From assembly GCA_025351205.1 (NCBI GenBank), contig JANXWI010000511.1, forward strand, positions 1-12,297: a stretch of 12,297 nucleotides of DNA, read 5' to 3'. A program made the position numbers and the translations under genes. Origin of the DNA: Deinococcus sp. (lineage in GTDB: Bacteria > Deinococcota > Deinococci > Deinococcales > Deinococcaceae). Every line of letters starts with the position of its first letter. Position 1 is the first letter of the stretch. Positions 7,079 to 12,297 of the stretch are shown here, in pieces. The notes below the pieces were generated by a model that did no database searches, was not told the origin of the DNA, and was given only the letters and a program-made list of their open reading frames with translations.

Positions 7079-7146
7079 TGGGGAACACGGCCCGTTTTGG
7101 GGAAAATTAGGGGAGATTCGTGGGAAACAGTGGTAAATCGTGGAAT
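7079..7146 (+). promoter_or_regulatory. Array of MraZ-type operator boxes
   Basis: GGGA-like boxes recur at helical spacing: GGGA at 7100, 7111 and 7122, then the variants GGTA at 7132 and GGAA at 7142. The steps are 11, 11, 10 and 10 nt. A further TGGGGA lies about two turns upstream (7079-7084). Known MraZ operators are direct TGGGN repeats with about 10-nt periodicity upstream of mraZ, so autoregulation by MraZ is the natural reading. Boxes 4 and 5 overlap the expected -35 region and spacer of the promoter at 7154. Confidence 0.75.
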
Positions 7147-7153
7147 GCTTTGT

Positions 7154-7159
7154 TACACT
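7154..7159 (+). promoter_or_regulatory. Probable -10 box of the mraZ operon promoter
   Basis: TACACT matches TANNNT and lies just after the MraZ box array. A hexamer 17 nt upstream (7131-7136, TGGTAA) is a poor -35 match and coincides with an MraZ box. Transcription would start near 7166, giving a leader of about 142 nt. Confidence 0.5.
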
Positions 7160-7169
7160 CCTCGCAATA

Positions 7170-7210
7170 GTTACAGCGTGCCTGATTCAGGGTTTCCGGC
7201 GCACTGTAAC
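7170..7210 (+). promoter_or_regulatory. Hairpin at the 5' end of the mraZ leader RNA
   Basis: GTTACAG (7170-7176) pairs with CTGTAAC (7204-7210). After one C/A mismatch the stem continues with 5 more pairs, one of them G-U, giving a stem of about 12 pairs and a 15-nt loop. It would form about 4 nt from the predicted transcript start. A second G+C-rich stem, GCCGC/GCGGC, follows between about 7217 and 7241. No U-run follows either, so they are not terminators. Confidence 0.5.
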
Positions 7211-7307
7211 GACTGGGCCGCTGCCCTGATGGTGGGGCGGCGTGGAAAAGTCGGGCGCCGGGCTGATGTCGTGAATCTTTACGGAACCGAGAACGGAAAG
7301 GGGAGAC

Positions 7308-7736
7308 TTGCCTTTTGGAGAATATCCATACTCTATCGACGACAAAGGACGGGTGGTCGTGCCGCCCCCCTTTCGTGAATTCGTCGAGGACGGCATGATC
7401 CTGACTCGCGGCATGGAAGGTTGCCTGTACGTCTTTCCGCTGGCCGCCTGGAAGCGGGTTGAGGAGCAACTGGAACAGCTTCCGCTGACCGACGCCAGCT
7501 CGCGGGCCTTCGTGCGCTTTTTCTACAGCGGGGCCAGCAAGTCGCGCCTTGACGCCCAGAGCCGGGTGTCGGTACCGGGGCCGCTGCGGAGCTTTGCTGA
7601 CCTGGACGCCGACGTGGTGGTGGCGGGCGCGCCCGGACGCCTGGAACTCTGGAGTCCGGCCCGCTGGGACGCCGCCATCCAGGCCGTGCAGGAAAACCCG
7701 CCGCATCCGGAACTGCTCGCCAACTTCATCGCCTGA
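7308..7736 (+). CDS. mraZ: Transcriptional regulator MraZ
   Basis: MraZ is a DNA-binding regulator at the head of the division and cell wall gene cluster and usually represses its own operon. The 142-residue protein has the expected two SpoVT/AbrB-like domains. Each carries the DXXXR motif: DDKGR at residues 11-15 and DAQSR at 82-86, both followed by V-x-V-P. Other family features are LTRGMEGCLYVFP (32-44) and FFYSGASKSRLD (71-82). The start is TTG at 7308, supported by AAGGGGAG 2 nt upstream of the codon, beginning about 10 nt before it, and by the N terminus beginning right before the conserved GEYPYSIDDKGR. No ATG or GTG start is available in the right place. The phased box array upstream is a likely autoregulatory site. 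rsmH begins 13 nt downstream. Confidence 0.96.
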   Translation: MPFGEYPYSIDDKGRVVVPPPFREFVEDGMILTRGMEGCLYVFPLAAWKRVEEQLEQLPLTDASSRAFVRFFYSGASKSRLDAQSRVSVPGPLRSFADLDADVVVAGAPGRLELWSPARWDAAIQAVQENPPHPELLANFIA

Positions 7737-7749
7737 CCCCACTGACGTT

Positions 7750-8769
7750 ATGACTGACTTCCACGATCCCTTCAACCCCCCCGAACTCTACACACCCGAT
7801 CTGTCTCATATTCCGGTGCTGGCCGCCGAGGTGGTCGAGGCGCTGCTGCCAGGGAGCGGCAAGGTGATCGTGGACGGCACGCTGGGCGGCGCGGGGCATA
7901 CCCAGCTGCTGCTCAAGGGCGGCGCACAGGTGATCGGGATCGACCAGGATCCCTACGCCCTGGAACGGGTGGGCCGCATGAACCTGCCGGGCCTGCGGCT
8001 GGTACAGGGCAATTACCGCGACATGGCCTCGCTGCTGCCCGCCATCGGCGTGACAGGCGTGGACGGCGTGCTGCTCGACATCGGGGTGTCGAGTTTTCAG
8101 CTCGACGACGCCGAGCGCGGCTTTTCGTACCATACCGAGGCCCCGCTCGACATGCGCATGAGCCAGAGCGGCCAGAGTGCCGCCGACGTGGTGAACACGC
8201 TGGGCGTGGAAGAACTGGCGGCCCTGATCTACGAATACGGCGAGGAGCGCCACTCGCGCCGCATCGCCCGGGGCATCGTGTACGCCAGAGGCGAAAGCCC
8301 GATCCTGACCACCACCCGGCTGGCCGAGGTAATCAAGCGCTCCTACCCCGGCCAGCACGCGCGCGGCATCCATCCGGCGCGGCGCACCTTTCAGGCCCTG
8401 CGTATCCACGTCAACGACGAACTCGGTGCGCTCCGGGCGGGCCTGGACGCTGCCGCCTCGCTGCTGGTTCCCGGCGGGCGGCTGGCGGTCATCAGCTTTC
8501 ACAGCCTGGAAGACCGCATCGTAAAGCGCTGGATGAAGCTGCACTCCGGCCAGAGTTCGCGCTGGGCCAGCCGCGACGGCGACGATGAGGGAAACGAGGG
8601 GCCAGCCTCGCCCGCTGGCCCGGTCCTGACCCCCCTGCACAAGCGTCCGCTGGAGGCCAGCGAGGATGAGCAGCAGCGCAACCCCCGCGCCCGCAGTGCC
8701 AAGCTCAGGGTGGCGGTGCGGGTGACCAACCCTGCTGCCGAGAGCCTTGCTGAAGGTGAGACGCCGTGA
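7750..8769 (+). CDS. rsmH: 16S rRNA (cytosine-1402 N4) methyltransferase RsmH (MraW)
   Basis: RsmH uses S-adenosylmethionine to methylate N4 of C1402 in the 16S rRNA decoding centre. The 339-residue protein has the N-terminal HIPVL motif (20-24), the SAM-binding motif VDGTLGGAGHT (41-51) followed by IGIDQDP (62-68), VLLDIGVSSFQLDDAERGFSY (108-127) and LDMRM (133-137). The conserved HPARRTFQALRIHVNDEL and VISFHSLEDRIVKRWM lie further on. Near the C terminus is a hydrophilic Ser/Asp/Glu-rich insert (about 258-300) before PRARSAKLRVAVR, making it a little longer than the E. coli enzyme. The ATG at 7750 is 13 nt after mraZ. The stop overlaps the ftsL start by 4 nt (GTGA), indicating an operon with translational coupling. 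Confidence 0.97.
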   Translation: MTDFHDPFNPPELYTPDLSHIPVLAAEVVEALLPGSGKVIVDGTLGGAGHTQLLLKGGAQVIGIDQDPYALERVGRMNLPGLRLVQGNYRDMASLLPAIGVTGVDGVLLDIGVSSFQLDDAERGFSYHTEAPLDMRMSQSGQSAADVVNTLGVEELAALIYEYGEERHSRRIARGIVYARGESPILTTTRLAEVIKRSYPGQHARGIHPARRTFQALRIHVNDELGALRAGLDAAASLLVPGGRLAVISFHSLEDRIVKRWMKLHSGQSSRWASRDGDDEGNEGPASPAGPVLTPLHKRPLEASEDEQQRNPRARSAKLRVAVRVTNPAAESLAEGETP

Positions 8770-9356
8770 CCGTTCCGATGCCCTCCGAGAATGACCGCCA
8801 GGCCCAGGCGCGCCAGACACAGGCCAGGCAAACACAGGCCAGGCAAACACATACCAGGCCTGTTCACGTTCGGCGGGCGCCAGCCACCCCGGCCCAGGCC
8901 GAGCAGGTGCAGGCGCTGTGGCGTGCCCGCGCCCTGCGCTACGTGCTGATCTACCTGCTGATGGGCAGCGCGCTCGTGACCCTGCGCTACCAGACCCGCG
9001 AGGTCTACCCGCAGCTCTCGGCCCTGCGTGAAACCCGCACCGAACTCCAGCGCCAGCAGAAGGAGCTGAGCCTCAAGGTCCAGAGCCTGACGGGCGAGCA
9101 GCGCGTCCGCGACTGGGCGCTCGCCCACGGCATGATGCCCTACGCCCAGGCCACCAAGCAGACCCGGGCGTTCGGCCCGTCGGTGGCCCCGCCCACCAAT
9201 TCTTCAGGCACCGACACTTCAGGCACCGACACTTCAGGCACCGACACTTCAAGTGCCAATTCTTCAAGTACAGTCCAGCCCGTATCCCCGTCCTCTCAGC
9301 GCCCCGATCCGGGTCCAGCCCTGAGTCCACTCACCGTCAGGACGGTCTGGAGATGA
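8766..9356 (+). CDS. ftsL: FtsL-like division protein with low-complexity tails
   Basis: FtsL is a bitopic membrane protein that forms a complex with FtsB and FtsQ and activates septal cell wall synthesis. The identification rests on position between rsmH and ftsI and on topology. A basic cytoplasmic N-terminal part (1-56) precedes one membrane helix (about 57-73). A periplasmic coiled coil follows (about 77-112, LRETRTELQRQQKELSLKVQSL), and then VRDWALAHGMMPY, the kind of segment that ends FtsL/DivIC coiled coils. The sequence itself diverges strongly, as usual for this family. At 196 residues it is longer than typical FtsL because of a Gln/Arg/Thr-rich repeat (about 14-28) and a Ser/Gly/Thr-rich tail (145-196), both encoded by 15-nt tandem repeats. 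The GTG start lies within the rsmH stop (GTGA). An ATG at 8778 is an alternative start. Confidence 0.8.
   Translation: MTVPMPSENDRQAQARQTQARQTQARQTHTRPVHVRRAPATPAQAEQVQALWRARALRYVLIYLLMGSALVTLRYQTREVYPQLSALRETRTELQRQQKELSLKVQSLTGEQRVRDWALAHGMMPYAQATKQTRAFGPSVAPPTNSSGTDTSGTDTSGTDTSSANSSSTVQPVSPSSQRPDPGPALSPLTVRTVWR
8806..8850 (+). repeat. 15-nt tandem repeat in the 5' part of ftsL
   Basis: AGGCCAGGCAAACAC occurs exactly twice (8821-8835, 8836-8850), preceded by a diverged copy AGGCGCGCCAGACAC (8806-8820). The length is a multiple of three, so copy changes keep the frame; it encodes ARQTQ-type units in the cytoplasmic tail. Confidence 0.9.
9203..9262 (+). repeat. 15-nt tandem repeat in the 3' part of ftsL
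   Basis: TTCAGGCACCGACAC occurs three times exactly (9203-9217, 9218-9232, 9233-9247), followed by a diverged copy at 9248-9262. It encodes SGTDT units in the periplasmic tail after the coiled coil. Confidence 0.92.
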
Positions 9357-9432
9357 GCCACACGTCACAAGGTCCATCTGCTGGCCTCTCCGTTTCGCCG
9401 ACCCTCTGTAGCCACCCTCTGGAGACGACGCC

Positions 9433-10761
9433 GTGGAAATAAAGATTCGCGTCCGCTCCCGTGTCATGCAGTTCATCGCGCTGCTGGCCTTCTGCACGCT
9501 GGTCTGGGCCTACGCCCAGCTGGAATGGGGCCTGCCGCAGGGGGTGCGCCGCGCCGTGATCCAGGTGCGCGGCAGCATCGTGACCGAGGATGGCTCGGTG
9601 CTGGCCCGCAGCATGAAAGACCGACGGGTGTATCCGGGCGGCTCGCTGGCCGGGCAGGTGATCGGCATGATGGGCGACACCAACGGTCTGGAGGGGCTGG
9701 AGGCGGCCTACGATTCGCGGCTGTCGGCAGGCGAGAACCTGACCCTGACGCTCGATCCGGGCATTCAGGCGGCAGCCGAGGGCGTGCTGAAAGCCGCTGT
9801 GCTGGAGCATCAGGCGCAGTACGGCACGGTGGTGGTGCTCGACACCAAGACCGGCAAGATTCTGGCGGCGGCCAATTATCCGGCCTTCGACCCGAACACC
9901 TGGAAGGCACAGAGCGCCCAGGTCTGGCGCAACCGGGCCTTCCTCGACAACTTCGAGCCGGGGTCCACCATCAAGGGGCTGGTGGTGGCCGCCGCCATCC
10001 AGGAGGGGCTGACCACGCCGGAATCGGTCTACAGCACGCCCATGAGCCGCTGGGTGGGAACCCGGCGCGTGGGCACGACCATCCACGACGCGGTGGCCCA
10101 CCCCGCCACGCTCACCACCAAGCAGATCCTGCGCTACTCGAGCAACGTCGGCATGTCGCACGTGGTCGAGCATTTTCCCAATCAGCTGCTGCACGACTAT
10201 CTGGGGCAGTACGGTTTCGGACAGAGTGTGCCCCTGCCGGTGGCGCGCTCTGCCAGCGGCTCCTTGCAGCTGGTCCGCAACTGGGACGACGTGGTGCGCA
10301 CCACCAACGCCTTCGGGCAGGGCATGAGCGCCACCACGCTGCAACTGGCGGCGGCCTACAACACGCTCGCCAATGGCGGGGTGTACATGGCCCCGCGCCT
10401 GGTGATGGGTGAGGCGCAGCCCCCGGCCCGCGAGGTGATTTCGGCGCAGACGGCCCGCACCACGCGCGAACTGCTTCACGCGGTCATCAGCGAGGGGATT
10501 CCCAAGGCCGCAGGCATCAAGGGCTACGCGCTGGCGGGCAAGACCGGGACTGCCCAGGTGGTCGTCGATGGCCGCTACAGCAGCACCATGTATGACAGCG
10601 TGTTCGCCGGGTTTTTCCCCTCGGATCAGCCGCGCGTGACGCTGGCGGTCATGGTCCACGGAGCGCGGGAGCGCTACCACGGCTCGATGCTGGCCGCACC
10701 GATCTACCGCGACGTGGCCGCCGCCATTCTGTCGAAATGGGCCGAACCGCCCACCCGGTAG
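9433..10761 (+). CDS. ftsI: Class B penicillin-binding protein, septal transpeptidase FtsI-like
   Basis: This enzyme cross-links peptidoglycan, probably at the septum as partner of FtsW. The 442-residue protein has one N-terminal membrane helix (about 11-29), a short linking region with the class B motif VRGSIVTEDGSVLARS (45-60), and a complete transpeptidase domain. The catalytic triad of motifs is intact: STIK (S178 nucleophile, K181), SSN (236-238) and KTG (370-372). The domain between the RG motif and YPGGSLAGQVIG (67-78) is almost absent: only about 6 residues where E. coli FtsI has about 60, so the periplasmic pedestal is strongly reduced. The GTG start at 9433 has a GGAG 8 nt upstream. 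It lies 76 nt after ftsL and is probably in the same operon. Function in elongation rather than septation cannot be excluded, but the dcw position favours FtsI. Confidence 0.93.
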   Translation: MEIKIRVRSRVMQFIALLAFCTLVWAYAQLEWGLPQGVRRAVIQVRGSIVTEDGSVLARSMKDRRVYPGGSLAGQVIGMMGDTNGLEGLEAAYDSRLSAGENLTLTLDPGIQAAAEGVLKAAVLEHQAQYGTVVVLDTKTGKILAAANYPAFDPNTWKAQSAQVWRNRAFLDNFEPGSTIKGLVVAAAIQEGLTTPESVYSTPMSRWVGTRRVGTTIHDAVAHPATLTTKQILRYSSNVGMSHVVEHFPNQLLHDYLGQYGFGQSVPLPVARSASGSLQLVRNWDDVVRTTNAFGQGMSATTLQLAAAYNTLANGGVYMAPRLVMGEAQPPAREVISAQTARTTRELLHAVISEGIPKAAGIKGYALAGKTGTAQVVVDGRYSSTMYDSVFAGFFPSDQPRVTLAVMVHGARERYHGSMLAAPIYRDVAAAILSKWAEPPTR

Positions 10762-11668
10762 ACCGGGCCAGTCGGAAACTGAGCAGAGCGAGCGCCGGAG
10801 CGCCCCCGTGGGCCACATCCTCTCCACGTTCGCCGTCCAGAATCCGCGATGTTCCCCCAGAGCAGATGTTTGTCGTTCTGGCAACAGTCAACGTCGGCAC
10901 GAATCTCGCCGGATTTGCTTTATGTTGACCGTAGGCTCTCATCAGATCGGTCCATCAGGTGTGAGCCGCATGAGGACCACTGCATGCCCCGAGACCTGTG
11001 TGGCCCCAAATTGAGACCTACAGCCCTCTGCCCCGCAGACAATTGGAGACTGTGCCACAAAGAGTGGTGATTTTTCAGGCCGAAATTCTGTAATGGGCAT
11101 TATAGATGCGTCAGTCTGAAAAAAAGAATGAGAAGAAAGATGAGATGATTAGAATTTGACTCATACTCTGAATACGTACTGGACGGCTGCCACGGCAGGT
11201 ATGAAGAGAAAATGAAGATCCTGTGGCAAATTGAGATGAGTGGAATACCCGCTCCTGTACATAAATCACTCAGCGACTGTCCATAAGCTTTGGGCACTCG
11301 GGCCTTGAATGGTCCGATCTCACCGGGCGTCCAGCCGGAAGTCTGGCGATACAAGAAATGCAGGCATGTGTACTGCACCTTTTGCGGGTCTGTCGTTCAG
11401 ACCTGCATTGGTTTCCTGATGTATTTATTCGGTGGTCTTTTTGTCTGCCTCGGCAACCGCGTTTCAGGTCTGAAGGTGTTGCCAGTTGGCCCCTTCGCTT
11501 CAGAGGTGCATCCAGAACCTCTGCGAAGTTCACCCTGAGCACCCTGGCACGGCAAGACGGGGCAGAATCTTCTTTCGTTCTTGAGCAGCGGTTCGGTCCG
11601 CCTGCGCTGTCTGTTCATCAGGGCGCTCGCCTGGTCGGGAATGGTTTTCTGGCTGCCAATGGAGTCAA
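10762..11668. other. 907-nt region without a convincing gene
   Basis: No ORF here has recognisable protein features, a good start signal or the codon usage of the neighbours. The left part is GC-rich and includes a hairpin at 10949-10978 (GGTCC-A-TCA with TGA-GGACC). The middle (about 11060-11270) is clearly AT-richer, with an inverted repeat TTTTTCAG/CTGAAAAA (11071-11078, 11116-11123). The near repeat CAAATTGAGA occurs at 11007 and 11227. The right part (11380-11610) is rich in stems, listed separately. A terminator for ftsI is not obvious. I see no transposase remnant, tRNA or CRISPR array. Confidence 0.65.
11384..11528 (+). other. Cluster of stable stem-loops, possible structured RNA or leader
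   Basis: Three stems follow each other: GCGGGTCTG/CAGACCTGC (11384-11406, 9 bp, 5-nt loop); GGCAAC/GTTGCC (11452-11483) enclosing TTCA/TGAA; and CTTCG-CAGAGGT/ACCTCTG-CGAAG (11493-11528, 12 bp with a 3-nt bulge). A perfect 10-bp alternative pairing links 11396-11405 (TTCAGACCTG) to 11465-11474 (CAGGTCTGAA), exclusive with the first stem. A fourth weaker stem, CAGCG/CGCTG, is at 11586-11609. Strand and function are not established; plus is assumed because the next gene is on plus. Confidence 0.4.
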
Positions 11669-12292
11669 ATGTCAAGAATTGTCAATCTGGGCCGCGTTCT
11701 GGCCCTGCTCATCCGGGTTCACGTCACCGCGCCCCTCGCTGTTCTGGCGCTGAGCCTGCTCGTCGCCTCTGTCGCCCTGGCCACCCCGGCCCTGCCCGGT
11801 TCGGCGGTGGCGTCGCAGGCTGTCAGAACGGCGCTGAGCGTACCTGCCGCGACTGTCAAGCCTGCCAGCACGGTTCAACCAGTCGGTGCCACCAAACCTG
11901 TCAGCGCCGCTGCGGCCCGCGCCCAAGGCGTGACCAGAGCCGCCAGCAGCGCCCTGCGCAGCACGGGCCGCAGCGCAACGGTCCACTCGACGGCCTACAA
12001 CAGCGCCCGTGGTCAGACCGACGCGACCCCGTTTGTCACGGCCACCGGAACCCGCGTGCGGTCCGGTGTGGTGGCGCTCAGCCGAGACCTGCTGGGCCGG
12101 TTCCCCTACGGAACCCGCCTGACCATCGAAGACCTGAGCGGACGGTACAGCGGGTACCTGCGTGGCCGGGTTTTTGTGGTCGAGGACACCATGAACGTGC
12201 GGATCGGCAACACCCTCGACATCTGGATGGGCAGTCGGGGCGAGGCCCTGTCCTGGGGAAGCCGTAACGTCCGGATCACGGCGTTGCAGTAA
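11669..12292 (+). CDS. Exported 3D-domain protein, putative cell-wall-active enzyme
   Basis: This 207-residue protein has an N-terminal hydrophobic segment (about 20-38, LAVLALSLLVASVALA, followed by AT-PA) that fits a signal peptide, and then a low-complexity Ala/Val/Thr/Ser linker (about 40-102). The C-terminal half is a 3D domain of the double-psi beta-barrel type, found in MltA-like lytic transglycosylases and RlpA-like proteins. It starts at STAYNSARGQTDATPFVTATGTRV. Its three conserved Asp residues are probably D140 (ALSRD), D173 (VVEDT) and D184 (TLDIWM). The domain suggests peptidoglycan cleavage or binding, but the catalytic role is inferred. The ATG at 11669 has a GGAG 4 nt upstream. 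It lies 907 nt after ftsI and probably has its own promoter, not clearly visible. Confidence 0.88.
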   Translation: MSRIVNLGRVLALLIRVHVTAPLAVLALSLLVASVALATPALPGSAVASQAVRTALSVPAATVKPASTVQPVGATKPVSAAAARAQGVTRAASSALRSTGRSATVHSTAYNSARGQTDATPFVTATGTRVRSGVVALSRDLLGRFPYGTRLTIEDLSGRYSGYLRGRVFVVEDTMNVRIGNTLDIWMGSRGEALSWGSRNVRITALQ

Positions 12293-12297
12293 CCGGC

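Larger units (their letters stand above)
6928..7307. other. Divergent intergenic region: DUF423 promoter and mraZ control region
   Basis: These 380 nt carry no gene. From left to right they hold the minus-strand -10 box (6934-6939), a small hairpin ACGGCAT-TTT-ATGCTGT at 7001-7017, the G-rich box array (7079-7146), the mraZ promoter (7154-7159) and an hairpin-rich untranslated leader (about 7166-7307). The small hairpin at 7001 has no U-run on either strand. Confidence 0.8.

Noticed and set aside
6199..10889. Identical 14-mer TTCTGGCAACAGTC in the rnpB terminator loop (6199-6212) and at 10876-10889
   Set aside because: One 14-nt match in 12 kb of biased sequence is not far from chance, and the flanks do not match.
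10866..10928. Short ORF MFVVLATVNVGTNLAGFALC after ftsI
   Set aside because: Only 20 codons, no SD or leaderless promoter, and a hydrophobic composition expected by chance.
10949..10978. Hairpin GGTCC/GGACC as terminator for ftsI
   Set aside because: It lies nearly 190 nt after the stop codon and no U-run follows.
11310..11320. GGTCCGA near 11311, reminiscent of the Ro-binding motif of Y RNAs
   Set aside because: No complementary 3' strand forming the required end helix was found, there is no rsr gene nearby, and a 7-mer alone is not evidence.
11100..11378. Minus-strand ORF of 92 codons in the gap before the 3D-domain gene
   Set aside because: No recognisable motif, no SD or -10 box near the start, and codon usage unlike the neighbours; probably chance in AT-richer DNA.

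Overview
The window looks like chromosomal DNA of a Deinococcus-type bacterium. The genes are GC-rich, MraZ, RsmH and the PBP read like their Deinococcus-Thermus counterparts, and several genes start 6-7 nt after a TANNNT -10 box with no Shine-Dalgarno (SD) sequence. That leaderless layout is known to be common in Deinococcus. The genus is an inference; no database was searched.

Layout. Positions 1-1437 hold the C-terminal part of an FtsH protease, cut by the window edge. Three plus-strand genes follow, each with its own leaderless promoter: an unrecognised soluble protein (1494-2111), an MFS exporter (2161-3450) and a four-helix membrane protein (3552-3926). An RsuA/RluB-type pseudouridine synthase (3962-4714) is joined to the last of these through a short tandem repeat. 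A structured leader with a 16-codon ORF (4715-4902) precedes a nucleotidyltransferase (4903-5709) that resembles antibiotic-modifying nucleotidyltransferases in layout. Next comes a complete RNase P RNA gene with its own promoter and terminator (5731-6230). On the minus strand lies a DUF423 membrane protein (6490-6927).

The second half is the start of a division and cell wall (dcw) cluster: mraZ, rsmH, an FtsL-like protein and a class B PBP (FtsI), 7308-10761. Upstream is a phased array of MraZ-type boxes, a promoter and hairpins. The cluster stops after ftsI; none of the usual mur or fts genes follow. A 907-nt stretch without a convincing gene comes next, AT-richer in its middle and rich in hairpins toward its right end. 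The window ends with a secreted or anchored 3D-domain protein that probably acts on the cell wall (11669-12292).

Together the genes serve envelope growth and division (FtsH, MraZ, RsmH, FtsL, FtsI, 3D protein) and RNA maturation or modification (RNase P, pseudouridine synthase, RsmH). No mobile element, CRISPR array, tRNA or rRNA was found. The most unusual material is regulatory: the leader before the nucleotidyltransferase, the mraZ control region, and the hairpin-rich gap before the 3D-domain gene.
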